A stretch of DNA of 64,000 bases, from assembly GCA_006937955.1 (NCBI GenBank), contig SSNP01000125.1, positions 9,585-73,584 on the forward strand, given 5' to 3'. The DNA comes from Pachypanchax playfairii. Taxonomy: Eukaryota; Chordata; Actinopteri; Cyprinodontiformes; Aplocheilidae. The translations under genes and the position numbers were made by a program. Of this stretch, positions 51,331 through 63,412 are shown piece by piece. Below the pieces are notes generated by a model. The model searched no databases, was not told where the DNA came from, and worked only from the letters and a program-made list of their open reading frames with translations. The stretch's first letter is position 1. The number at the start of each line of letters is the position of its first letter.

Positions 51331-51530
51331 TGACCAAATACTTATTTTCCACCATAATTTGCAAATAAATTCTTTAAAAATCAGACAATGTGATTTTCTG
51401 GATTTTTTTTCCTCATTTTGTCTCTCATAGTTGAGGTATACCTATGATGAAAATTACAGGCCTCTCTGATCTTTTTAAGTGGGAGAACTTACACAATTGG
51501 TGGCTGACTAAATACTTTTTTGCCCCACTG
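51331..51530. repeat. Tc1 right terminal inverted repeat
   Basis: Mirror of 49929-50128. Homopolymer lengths inside (8 A, 6 A, 5 A) also agree with the left arm, which supports recent origin. Confidence 0.95.
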
Positions 51531-51543
51531 TATATATATATAT

Positions 51544-52695
51544 AAAATGCTTGAATACACAGTGCTTTTTTCAGGTACTTGTCACAGAACTTAATATAAG
51601 CCCATATTAATATGGAGTGGCTGTGAGATCATTGTTATAATTCCCTGAGCTCAAATAACTAACTATTATCACAAAACTATAACAAAAGAAACCTCTTTCA
51701 CTTCCTTGTTGTCCTCTTTGAGACAGCTGTGTAAGTATAGTTCATTATTCAATTAAGTTCTTTATTAATTAACACTGTGATGGGGTATCACCCAGTCATT
51801 ATCAGCAGGAGAGAGAAAATTGAACAGTCATTTCTGCAGAGACACTGGTAGGTGAATGAAGCTGGACACATGAAGTAAAAGAAGGAAAGCTTAAGACACT
51901 TGTTGTAATGTTAATCTGCACATTTCTTTCAGTTTTGTACATACGTTCTTTAACTTATCCAGTGCTGAGAAGACATATGTCCTGGATGTGTGCAGGTGTG
52001 TGCCACAGAAATGCTGTGACAAAAAAGCCTCAGGAGGATGCGAGAGAGAGAGAGAGAGAGAAAAACAGAGAGCAAATGAATCGTAATTACCTCTATTCAT
52101 ACAAAAATCTGAGTTCTATGCACATCAATGCCTAAAACAATTAACACTGCTGGAAACTTCTTTCTGCACTTGGCCCAATTTGGTGACATAAAGGTCAATG
52201 AAAATTAATCTAAAAAATACCCAAAAGAAATCAGCCATGGGTGTAATTACGAAAGAGGTGCATGTGTGATAAGTATTGTAATACAAATTTCTTTGGCAGT
52301 GTTTATCCTTGCAACATGTCCTGAAAAAGAAACTGAATATCAAATACCTCTAAGCCTAAAAACAAATTCAGGTACAATGAGGGCATGGTGCGCACAGCTG
52401 GCTATGGCACCGTTTAAGTGTTTGTGAGTTCCTCAATGGACAATCCAGCTGAGTTTGACTGACTGAGCTTGCTCCCCCTGAGGGATTTTCCAATGCAAAT
52501 GTTCATTAGTAGAAGTTTATCTGTTTATATCAAGGCAAATGCATTATGGGAACTGGATGTAACTAAAGCCAGTAAATGAGCCTCACATGCAGCAGACTTA
52601 CTTCTTAATATGCTTCTGTACAAAATTTAGAAGAAAAAGGAACATCTAACAAAGGAAACAAAAAAAACAAAAAACAGAACAACTCTTAGCAACTG
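51544..52695. other. Intronic sequence, nothing recognised
   Basis: Contains a (GA)n run at 52042-52060. The segment at about 52385-52560 is of mixed composition (CACAGCTGGCTATGG, CCCCTGAGGGATTTTCC) and might be conserved non-coding DNA. No exon is found. Confidence 0.5.
52042..52060. repeat. (GA)n microsatellite
   Basis: About nine GA dinucleotides, followed by an interrupted extension. Confidence 0.9.
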
Positions 52696-54677
52696 CACAC
52701 TAAAAACAGCTGGGTTATTTAATCTACTCAAACGCTGGGTTGTGAAATGCTTCACCCATTTTGGGTTATTTATTTGGTATTTGGGTTGTTTGTATGGGAC
52801 TTGGGGGATTTTTGTGCAACCCATGCGCTGGGTCAAAATCAATAAACCCAACATTCATTGGTTGACTCAGCCCCCTGGGTTGTTGTGACTCAGCAGCTGG
52901 GTTGTTGTGACTCAGCACCTGGGTTGTTGTGACTCAGCAGCTGGGTTGTTGTGGCTCAGCAGTTGGGTTGTTGTGACTCAGCACCTGGGTTGTTGTGACT
53001 CAGCAGCTGGGTTGTTGTGACTCAGCACCTGGGTTGTTGTGACTCAGCAGCTGGGTTGTTGTGACTCAGCACCTGGGTTGTTGTGCCTCAGCACCTGGGT
53101 TGTTGTGACTCAGCACCTGGGTTGTTGTGACTCAGCACCTGGGTTGTTGTGACTCAGCACCTGGGTTGTTGTGCCTCAGCACCTTGGTTGTTGTGACTCA
53201 GCACCTGGGTTGTTGTGACTCAGCACCTGGGTTGTTGTGACTCAGCACCTGGGTTGTTGTGACTCAGCACCTGGGTTGTCTTCTTCCACCATAAATCCAC
53301 ATACTAGCCTCCATTTTGGCTGTGATCTGAGCTGGGACAAGAAACTCATCCTCGTGGAGAGGCAAATCAACCAAAAAAAGGTTTGTGTCATTTGTGTACA
53401 CTCTATTTAATTCTTATCACATCTGTATTGCATTATATATTGAAGTGGTCTCTGTATGTTGTTGAGGTCAGTTGGTTTGGCTAACAATGTAGCTAGCCAT
53501 GTAGCCGATGTCATGAGCCTTTTACAAACAGTGCACGTGGCTTTGCTGTGACTTTCATAAACTGCTATTTGCCTGCTTATTTTGTATATGTTAAAAATCC
53601 TGTGGCACATCTGTACTTTACATATAAACAAAAGAGTAGTGTCTGTGGTAGAGGGGGCAGCTACGACTATACTAGTTGGCAGATATTTGTTCTTTACTCA
53701 CTCATACTCACTTACTTGTTTTCATTCTTTCTTTTTTTGTCTTTTACCCTGGAACAAACATGGTGGAATACCTCCATGAGGCCAAGGCATCAAGACCATA
53801 CCACAACATTGGGAAATGATGATCAGCATGTATCTCAGGCCTTGTCATCATTGCTGGTCAGGCTTTAGAACACTGCTTCAGGCCATCAATGCCTGCTTCA
53901 AGACATTCTTTATTTTAGACATTGATTACCCAAAGCAGTGTGAGCATGCATGGAAATTCCTGCAAAGTGCAAAATACCAGGTGGGGAGTCTAAACAAGTA
54001 AAGTTTCCTCAAACTAGTATACTTGCTAGCAAAAATACTTGTACAGTGTTTTACAATTAATCTATTAATTACATTGATTTTGTCTGTTTTTGACCTGAAT
54101 CAACTGATCTGAATGTTTTATGTTGTTTACATTTATATGAATAAATTTCAAGGCGCTGCCTTGTAAAGATTTCAGTATTGTTTAAGTGTTTGTGTTTTCT
54201 AACACTTTAATAGGTATAGATAATTGCAATATTCAGTCCTATAGATTGTACTGTAATGTGTTAGAATTAATTGGGCCTATTGGTTAATTTCCAATCCCGG
54301 TACCGACAAGCTAAGTCAAATTTCCCCACAAGGGATGAATATAGGAAATTAAAAAAAATAAAATAACATTTGACAAAGACAAAAAAATGTTAATTAATTA
54401 CTGAACAATATATGGTGTTGAAACAAACCAGATAGTTAATTTGGCCCGGCATTTGGGTAGAATAAATAACAGATATGTGTGGTTGAATTTACCCAGATAT
54501 GTAGTTATTTTGACCCAGAATTTGGGTGGAACATTTAACTCATCTGCTGGGTTAAATGGAGGAACCCATCTTGCTGGGTCAAATTAACTACTGCTGGGTT
54601 GGTGCAATATTGATCCAGCGGTTTGGTTATAAAACAGCCCAAATTGGGTTATTTTTAACCCAACTGTTTTTAGTGTG
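52696..54677. mobile_element. 2-kb non-autonomous DNA transposon with inner minisatellite
   Basis: Ends are CACACTAAAAACAGCTGGGT on the left and, in reverse complement, CACACTAAAAACAGTTGGGT on the right. Both subterminal regions are rich in GGGTTA and CTGGGTT motifs in both orientations, and a 22-bp minisatellite built on CTGGGTTGTTGTG lies near the left end. The middle (53280-54300) has only short open frames without recognisable domains. I see no clean target duplication, so the superfamily is open. hAT-like is my first guess because of its subterminal repeats. Confidence 0.75.
52862..53279. repeat. 22-bp minisatellite, about 19 copies
   Basis: The unit CTGGGTTGTTGTGACTCAGC plus two bases (AC or AG), in head-to-tail copies. 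Variants are CAGCAG versus CAGCAC, GCCTCAG for GACTCAG, and one CCTTGG. CAGCAG-type units lie mostly in the left half and pure CAGCAC units in the right half, so the right half looks more recently homogenised. Confidence 0.95.
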
Positions 54678-55115
54678 TGTTTGAAAATGTGTTTAACTAC
54701 AGACGGTTCTCATTTCAAAGTAATAGTGAATACAAAGAATCCTGCTATGTCCAACTGCACATACATGGCCCATTATGTGAAGCAGATGCTAGACCCCTTT
54801 GGGAGAATAACTGTGTCGCCATAAGTGGCCTTTAACTACCTTGTTTATCGTCATAGCACAGTGCTGCACTGCAACATCCCATACTCTGCACTGCACTGAC
54901 AGCAAGTGTAATTATGGAAACAGCTGCTGAAAAGTGCTAAATGAAAACAGGTGGTATCAGCGAGACATGCTCAGAAACTGTTAACCAGGCTGGCACTATC
55001 TTCAACTAGCTTCAGCTTTAATTATAACAAAGTATGTGTCAAAACTTGACGATTTGATTAGAAGAAAAATGTTGATTAGTTTCAAAGTTACAACGCAGGA
55101 GAGTCTTCTTTCTCT
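54678..55115. other. Intronic sequence, nothing recognised
   Basis: No element or exon. The sequence at about 54770-54960 is of balanced composition and may be worth a cross-species alignment. Confidence 0.5.
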
Positions 55116-56093
55116 TTAAAGACCTACCCTGATGAAAATCATGTTTTTTGTGTTGTTAACTTGTTCTTGTGGTATTTTTCTGATGTTAAAGGACGTATCT
55201 GAAGAAAATTAAGCTCAAAATTGCATCTCAGTATTTCTGCATTCAAATTGCTGTGAATCAGTAGCAGACGTTAAAGCTATAGTATGTAAGAATTCGACCT
55301 TGTTGTCAAATCCAAGTCCCACAGTTCATGTCGAAAAAAAAAACACCCCCTCCCCTCCTTGATTTTTCTGTTGGGTTGCCAGTTCTGATGTTGATCCTCA
55401 TTTAGTTTCTCTTGTATTTGTTCAATTTTTGGGAATATCTGAAGGACTATTTGTTCAGCGTTGAGTTTTCCTAAGTGCATTTGAACGCCCCATCACGTGC
55501 AGCTCAGCTGATCAGTTAGAAGGATGTGGTGGTTTCTTACTTTTTGCTGCTGCTTGTTGTGGAATTCCAGCTGCTTGTGTTGAAGACTTGGCAGCCTTGC
55601 AGACTCACATGTGATTCGTTATGGAACCAGGAAGTCTGGACGTGTAAATAATGATTCTGGTCCGGACCAGGAACTAGAGACCACCCAGCTGACTGAGATC
55701 CAGATCTGTTATAATGTGACTTTATTTTCAACATCGGTGGGACATTAAACTGTTGTGTGATTATTTACCTGTATAATTCTTACATACTGTACATGTGGTC
55801 TAAAAATAGACTGCGTTTGAGAGGTAGAAAAGGTCACAAGTTCCTACGCTGCTAGCTGTAAGCTAGCAGTGGCGCTTGCATAAACAGAGTTCTCAGCAAC
55901 AGGGAGGTGTGGGAGGATCCTCCACGCCAACAGTTCCACCCCCAGCACAGAGGTGAATTGCTAATGAGCTACTGTTGCTGTGCAGAAACTACTTTCTAGA
56001 TAACGGCACAGGTTTGGGGACACCATAGTCATAATTTAAAGACCACCGGGATGCTTTAAAATAGCTCAAAAGATGATCGGAGTGGGTCTTTAA
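55116..56093 (-). mobile_element. TTAA-type MITE, family 3, copy 3 (interrupted)
   Basis: Left end TTAAAGACCTACCCTGATGA. Right end, in reverse complement, TTAAAGACCCACTCCGATCA. The outer parts align with 44211-44671 in the same orientation. The copy is split after GTAGCAGACG by a second element (55278-55792) and resumes at about 55793 with the block ATGTGGTCTAAAAATAGA, which matches the continuous version in 5090-5720. Confidence 0.82.
55278..55792. mobile_element. MITE nested inside another MITE
   Basis: About 515 bp with inverted ends AGTATGTAAGAATT (55281-55294) and AATTCTTACATACT (mirrored at about 55775-55789), flanked by TA-rich bases. The host MITE is continuous in its other copies, so this insertion is the later event. 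No coding capacity and the superfamily is not clear. Confidence 0.78.
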
Positions 56094-59000
56094 ATAGAAT
56101 TGTTTCTATAAATGAAAAACAATAATTGAGTAGCAGAGGAAATGAAAGAAGATGAGACGGGGGAGGAAAGGATAACTGGTAGATCAAATGTTTTCTGATC
56201 TGCAGATTTTTGGTGCAGCACACTTCCCTTCATATGATGTTAACTGGCAGTTTGATGTAAAAACATCAACCGAGCTGTGGATGCTGTTTAGAACAGATTG
56301 GGCTCCCCAGTAAGAATGATAGAGTACAACAAGTTTCACAGACTTTCGACTGGTAGTGTCCATCTACATTAAGATTTCCCACTACGAACTTCAACTGTAT
56401 ACCCTGAACTGATTTACAAAGAAAGAGTTCCCAATGTCAAGGTGTTTGTCAGCACTTTGCTAATTACATCCAATTTTTTAAGCAGCTGTTCTGATTTTAA
56501 GCTTTATAATAGAGCCAAATTCAAAGTGTGGATACTGACAAAAAATAAAGTTTGCAGCATCCAGTTACACCAAGAAACGGCTCATCTCCTCAAGTTCTTT
56601 GCCAATTTCTATTATGGCAATATATCTGCCTGAGTCGCCTGCTGTTACATAAATCACCTGCTTGAAAGACTCAGACGAGAAACTCAGGCATTTCTGCTTT
56701 ATTTGAAAAAGTTGCAGCTCATTACATCATCCTTGCAGGGATATGAGAAAGCATTACTCTAAGAGACATCTAATTATATTAAGTCCAAAGATGACTTTTT
56801 TGGCAAAGCTGCAGATAGCACAAAGCTTTAGAAAGCCCCCGTTTATCTTTACTTCAGAGAAAAGATCATCACCTGAATCCAACACTGTTAAAGCACTAAA
56901 AGATGTAAGCCAAGGCACCAATAAGAAGAGATAAATTAAAAATAGAATCAAATGAACATGACTGAACCTGGTTCTGACTCAACAGATCTGGATATAATTT
57001 AGTTTTTTCCTGGTGACAGAAGACTGCATTTTGTTTGCTTGTTATCAATTAATTTTTCCCTCTACCGACTTGGTAAACGAATCTCCACAGCAAGGAAATC
57101 AATACAGATTTATATGTTTGTTTTTTTCTTTCCAAAATGAATGCAGGCAAATTACCACTGCACTCTGGGTACAACGACAAAAAACTTTGGTGTGACACTT
57201 TTAGAAAAACGAATAGCAACAATAATAGCTATCGCCTTGACTCAAAAGAGAAAAACATGTAGAAGTTTGAAGGTTATCTTTAATTTATTTAACTATTTCT
57301 TTTCTTCTTCACTGTGTTATATACAAGAATACAGTTCCCCCCAAAACAGGCAGTGAATGTCTCTGTCTCAATGACTTAATTACTATTCAATGGTAAAAAC
57401 ATGCAAGGAGGATATTAAACCAGACCACCGGGGCTGGCACTCTTAAATCAAGCCATTAGTCTATGATCATTGTCACCAGTATTGTCACACATTTGTCGAC
57501 CTGGTCTTAAGCATTCATATGTGACAAATTCAACTGTCACATCAATCAGACGCGGCAATTAATTGTGCGATTAAGATTCCTATTGCTTGGCAGCTACAGC
57601 TCCTAAAGGATCAGTGACAAGTGTGATATGATCATAAAGAGGGAATTTTAATGTAGTGTTTAATTGCTCTTATGTGGTCGTCAGTGCTACATCTGAGGCT
57701 ACACAAGCCCATTTACTCTCCAGTCCTATTAAAAATTAACTATGTGGTTCACAAAGGGTCACTAAACTATGTAAGGGCAGTTAAGGACATTGTTATTATG
57801 GTCCTTAAGCATATGTGACCAATCAAGACCATATGAGATTATACATGATGGTTTAACATCTTATCTAAAATGTTTTCGGGTTAGGACTTAATGTAAGTTT
57901 ATGGGTGAGTGTAAGAAAAGGAGCGCCGGCTTCCACTACGACCTTGTCTACAGTTTTAATCTGTTTTACAATCAGTATGATGTTGAAGGCCAGCACATGA
58001 GCACAATATATATTTTTCAAAGCCATTTTTGTTAAATAATAGTTAAAACTTCTCTGATTTGTTTTGGTGTTCCTGTTTTAAGTGGCACAGACTACAATGA
58101 AATCAGTGTGGTGGATAATCACCAGTAATGGTAACAGGAAGAGGAGCGAGTACTTTATCATTTTTTTAAGATTTTGCTACAATTATCTTTTCGTTTTGAT
58201 CATCAGGGCAGCAGTAGAGTTGGGTAGAGCAGGTCATCTTCAAACCAGACGTTCAATTAAATTACTTTCATTAAATTTACTTCCAGGAAGGTACAATACC
58301 ACCAACAGTTTTTATATGTATTGGCAAAACAAAGACTGTTTAGACCTTAGAATTTTATTTCTAGCTTTATTATATGTTTTATTCATCAGTTTTTTGTGAT
58401 GTTGCAGGAGTGGCTGAATTTTCCTCCAGTCCTGAAGGGGTCAATCATTCATATGACTTTCCCTTCTTTGGTACTTGCCTTACAAGCCCAAAAACACCCA
58501 AGCATGACAGTTATTGGTGAACACAAACAGTATGAAACCCAACTAAACTAAATATGTAAAGTTGACTTTCCTCAATCCCTTTTTCTTAGAAAATGTGAAA
58601 ACATTCTACCTATTACCTTTATTAAACGTTTAAATTCATGGGCAGATCCAGTAGCAGAACCCAAAGAGTTCTAGCTTCTGCTAAATCTGGCTGGCCTTAA
58701 TACTTTACAATAAGAAAAGTTATAAACTATATATACACACAATGTTATCAGTCCCTTTTTTAAAGTATTGTACATTTTTATTCTTTGTGTTTTCTTTTCA
58801 ACAGTGTGTTAATAACTTGTAGAGAATAAAACAATATCTTTTTAAAGAAAGACTTAGATAAGAGAGTATTTATGTAAAATCTTAGTGTTTCTAAAAGGTT
58901 AAATGCAGCAGTTGTGAATGAATTGTTTCCCACCCAGCAGCATGCTCATTATTTCTTCACTTCACTGAAGTTTCACTGTTTGTTCACTCTTGGCTCCTGC

Positions 59001-60725
59001 TATTTTAAATGTGGCCCCTTCAGGATCCCTGACAGGGATAAATCTTGGATCTGCCACTCTTAGGTTGAAAAGGAAAAAGTAAACAAATAGGTAGAATCAC
59101 ACAGGCGATGCCCTAAATTTTAGCACCTCTCTTCTAAATGAGTACACTATTGAAAGGTTGTGCCGCTGCAACTGAAGGCATGTCAAAACACACTCTGACC
59201 ATGTCAATTAAAATGCGAGAGGCTGATGGAAGAACAAACAAATTCCTCTGGGTGAGAAGCATGTCAAAACAAAAAGGGGCAGGGGACTTACGTGCAGAAA
59301 GAAAACATCAGCAGTCAAATATTAATAAGAAAAAAAACATCATTTTTATTTTGTTAGTCTTGTCTTTGCATGTGTGTGTATGTGTCTTTGTATTTACCGG
59401 ATGTCTCGGTTGTCAGCCATACTGCAGTTTTAAACATCATCACATTGTCATTGAGGCAACTGAATGAATGAATGAATGAATGAAAGCCACTAAATGCTCA
59501 TCTATGGTTTGCCCATTTGTGTGTATCCAAGCAATATAGTGTGTCGTGTATACGTATGCAAACACACACTCACTTACCCAAAGTGTGTAAAAGAGAAGCT
59601 ACCTGCACACTGTGCTTTTCCATCATGCTTTATTTGCAATAACTGTCACCAAGAAAGCCTCGACATCCTTATCTGCTTTTTATGAGTATACTTCTGGGGA
59701 TTATTGAGATTTGTGAAAACACACCTGGGAAATGTTTGATTGTTCTGAGTGAGGAAAATAATAGAATGAGTAAAAAAAAAACAATGAAAGTTAAAATATA
59801 TGGAGTGCACTCTGACAACATGTCGGCCAAGAAATATACGTTTTTAACAGTTTTTGAATTTTCGTAAAATCTAATTAATTTTTATTGCATCAGGTTTGAG
59901 GAGAGAAAAGATGTGTGACGATGAGTGAACTGAGTCATACACTCGGGAATAAAGGCAGAACATTCACTGACTTCACATGGATGTGTGAGTAAGTGATGTC
60001 ATACAATAATTTCACTCTTTACATGTTCAAATATGCAAAATGATTTTATTAATTGTATTCAGTTGAACTTGTGATCTGATTTATTTTCCCTGAATATAAA
60101 CTGGAAATTCTGAGCAACTAGTAACTTTAAAAATCTTCCAGCCACATTTAATCAGGCTTTTCCAGAACTATGTGCCCCGCCCCGTTTTGATACAGGGATA
60201 CACATAGATCTGGATTTGCTCCCATAAAAAGCATCTGAACAAAGGGGGGGACATCTGGGATAATATTTTGAGCTGATTGCAGGACGCACCAGTTGTCTGC
60301 CCATCATGATTTATCTTTGGTCCAATCACAGTAAATCAGGAAAAAACACACACATCGTTACCATTAAGAAAAGCAAAACACATTTTTACAATCAAGAAAT
60401 ACACAAAGTTCTTCCCTTTGCTCATTTTCAACAACAAAATCCTCTCTAGTCCTAAAACAGATTTAATAGCTTCTTCTATGTGTATTTTCACCATCACAGC
60501 CATGTTTGCTTTGCTTTGCCTGCCTGGACACTTGCTGTCAATCATACCTGAATACCCGCCCCAAAGCACAATGCAAGCAAACAAGCCTGACCTCACGTCA
60601 AATACGACCGTGCTGGTCGATCAGTAAAAACAACACTATATTCTGTATGCGACCACTATCTGCAACACTAACCTTAACCATTCTGCTTATTAACGTGAAA
60701 TATTCTGCCTTTACAGTGTGTCTAT
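56094..60725. other. Intronic sequence, nothing firmly recognised
   Basis: No PAR-3 exon, RNA gene or bounded element is found. The stretch at about 57480-57720 (GCAATTAATTGTGCGATTAAG, and CACATCAATCAGACGCGGC) has the look of a conserved non-coding element with homeodomain-type ATTA cores. This is only an impression. Short open frames carry no recognisable domain. Confidence 0.45.
59461..59484. repeat. (GAAT)n microsatellite
   Basis: Six perfect copies of the tetranucleotide. Confidence 0.9.
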
Positions 60726-61456
60726 AGCCCTATTTGCACTGGATTAGTTTTATCTAGGGACCCCTAGCGATTGATGATAATTGCGGAGATAGTCTGTGTT
60801 GTTAGTCCAGTGCGACTCGACCATATCGTTGATTTGTAAAGTAAAAATTCCCCCGCAAATGACCTACTATATTTCGCCGAAGACCGAGGTCCTATGATAA
60901 TAGTAGTCCCGCGCGAATAGGCATCTCTGTGATTTGGTCGGAAAAGCGCGGGATCAACCCTTTTATTCAGCGGGTTGTAGTATTTTGGGCGCATTTTGAT
61001 TAACCTTTTTTGCAAATGGAGGCAGCATTGGAGTGTTCCGAAGAAGTTTTGGGTCCTAGGCCAGCAGCTGGACACCACCAGCTGGTGGTCACTTACGACA
61101 AGAGAAAGAAAACACGTAAAAGGAGCAATATCCGATACAAATGGTGGAAAGCGTGCATTGCACTGTACGGTAAGAATATTTCTTCCTGTTTGTTTTTTAC
61201 TGCTGAAAAGAAATATTTTCTTCTTTGCACCCGCCATGTTTAAACTCTTGTTGAGTAAACGGATGTTACGCACCACGTAACGTGTTGACGTCATGGATAC
61301 ATCAACTACGTATTCTAGTAAATGTCTGTAAAATCTGAGGCAAACTCAGACTTCGCTTATCCAGTTCGAATGCGCCACTTGAAAAGCAGACGTAGGGGGT
61401 TATTTTTTAAATTACACTGGGTCCCTAGATAATGCTTATCCAGTGCGAATAGGGCT
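60726..61456. mobile_element. Non-autonomous DNA transposon, AGCCCTATT ends
   Basis: 731 bp with ends AGCCCTATTTGCACTGGAT and, in reverse complement, AGCCCTATTCGCACTGGAT, flanked by TAT on both sides (60723-60725 and 61457-61459). A 3-bp duplication fits Harbinger-like elements, though TAT is not the usual TWA. Inside is a 77-codon plus-strand frame with a basic stretch (YDKRKKTRKRSNIRYKWWKA) and an overlapping minus-strand frame of 176 codons. I cannot assign either to a transposase. Confidence 0.75.
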
Positions 61457-62980
61457 TATGTGTGTCTTTACATTTTAAAGCTAACCGTGATATTAAAATG
61501 AGACATATTGCTGCACAATTTATGTTTTGTTTGGCTGAACAGAGTGAAACCTTGCGCATGCTCCTAAGGGAAAGTGCACATGTGCTTTTGGTAGTTAGTC
61601 TCTACTGCAAACGCTCCCACGGGTCGTTTGTCACAATGGACGAGTAGTAACAAACGGTTGGTCCGCACCACCAGTGGAGTCGAGTCAGACGGTTTAGTTG
61701 AAGCAGTACGAGATGGATTTTCGTGGGTTTGGAAAACTCTTGTGAGAATCCATCTTGTTGTGCAGGGTTAAGCTATGATGACTGGTGATCAAAAAAGTCC
61801 TTTTAGAGCCCCGCCCACGAGTAGTAGAACCAAGGTTAACCGATGCAATTGTACATTTTTACCACCTCTAGTCACATCAGTCAGTTGCCTGAATCTGTTT
61901 AGTACCTTCATCCAGTTAGAGTTCCAACAAGTAGAATTTTTTAGAATCTAGTTAAAAGTGTATGTCTGCACTACGTAGAGCTGCCGACCTAGAAAAAGAT
62001 TTTAACATTAATGACATGATTATAGAGCCCAGTGTCAAAAGAGAGAACTATTTTTGCATGATTTTAATAAAGAAGAAATAAATGTGTCTATTTTACTGCT
62101 TTCCAGAAAATGGAGGAGAGTAAAAACAGTGAAAAGTAGTGAAGGCTATGAAGGTGCTTATTTAAAGTGTCCATTATGCTCCAAGTTGAACAGCCTTTAT
62201 GGCAGGGTTAACAGCACCGGTCCCTGGATGGGTGATATAGGAAGAACTAGAGTTGGCATGAAGGTGTTTCTGGTCTATTGAGGTGCTGCGATGCCTGAGC
62301 CTGCTGTCAAAGCCACTGGGGTAGACGAGACGAGGGCAGTAGCCTCACCATCTGTTACGCGACAGGCAAAGTCATCTAGAATGTGGGAGTCTATGTGGAA
62401 GTGTGTATTTTGTCACCGTCTCTATTTGTTGATATAACAAAATGGTTTTTTTTTGTATGTGTGTGTGTGCTTTTTTTTTTTTTTTTTTTTGAAGTGTCCC
62501 AATATATATACAGTAGAGTGTAACGTTGATCCCAGATGTATCTGCATGAAGTCTAATCTGTGATGAAGTATTCAGAATGTCATGTAGGTTTTATAATATG
62601 CTATAAATATCCAGTAAATCTTTGATTTTACAATATTAGACTCTTAGATGTTGTAAAGTATTTAATTCCAAATTTTAAAGGGTCAGTTTTGATTATCTGC
62701 CATTTGTTTATTAGTATTAAATTGTTTTTGCTGACTACTGTTACAATGTTTCTAAATGTGAAATTAAAAAGTGAAACTAAGAGAAAATAGCCCAACAACA
62801 AAAAAAAAAACGAAATTCAAAACGGACTTTTTTTCACAAATAAGATGTAGCAGATATATATTTAGGGGATTGAACCTGTGGGTAGAGCTATAGCAGTGTA
62901 ACATTCTACTGTGTGTAGAGCTCATATCACAGTTAGAGAAACCAAAGAGAATGAAAGGAAGGGAGGTGGAGGGGAAGACA
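61457..62980. other. Intronic sequence, nothing recognised
   Basis: Contains a 20-T run at 62471-62490 next to a short TG run. No exon or element boundary that I can support. Confidence 0.5.
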
Positions 62981-63412
62981 CAGTACTGTGCAAAAGTTTT
63001 AGGCAGTGAAAAAAATCCAAATAAAACCAATATTTAGTGTGAGCAGCTGTAAGTTTGAAATAATGCATCCAGTGTGTGAAGGAACTCAGTCACTACATGG
63101 AGACATTTCTACACATCTTCTGTCTCTTCATATTCTCCCCAATCATAAGCAATCCCCATGATAGTTTCACTCTAAAGATTTTCAGTTAACTAACAACATC
63201 CTGCTAAAACAGAACAACAGCAATATTTAAACATGTTTGTCTCATCAGAACAGCTGGACCAAAGAAAATCAGGAAACTGATGCTCACAGCTCATATTGAT
63301 GTGATTCACATGTTTCAAATGGATAAAAATAAACAATTATAATTTATACTTATGAAATAATCTTATTATGCTGCATTTTGTCATACCTGCCTAAAACTTT
63401 TGCACAGTACTG
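62981..63412. mobile_element. Tc1/mariner-like MITE relic
   Basis: 432 bp with ends CAGTACTGTGCAAAAGTTTT (left) and its inverse (right), continuing as AGGCAG on both arms. TA flanks the right end; the left flank is CA, a likely mutated TA. CAGT-starting ends and a TA target are typical of Tc1/mariner. There is no transposase. It lies 97 bp downstream, in pard3 sense, of the PDZ2 exon donor. Confidence 0.85.

Larger units (their letters stand above)
49929..51530 (-). mobile_element. Apparently intact Tc1 transposon (1,602 bp)
   Basis: A complete element flanked by TA on both sides. The ends start CAGTGGGGCAAAAAAGTATT. The left (49929-50128) and right (51331-51530) terminal inverted repeats are 200 bp each, and I found no mismatch on reading them against each other. 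Each has an outer and an inner copy of the direct repeat AAGTATTTRGTCA (49942-49954 and 50116-50128, mirrored at 51505-51517 and 51331-51343), which is the IR/DR layout seen in Sleeping Beauty-type elements. The transposase frame is unbroken. Identical arms and an open gene argue for a recent insertion. Tc1 elements of this general type are widespread in fishes, and some have moved laterally between teleosts and lampreys. Confidence 0.97.
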
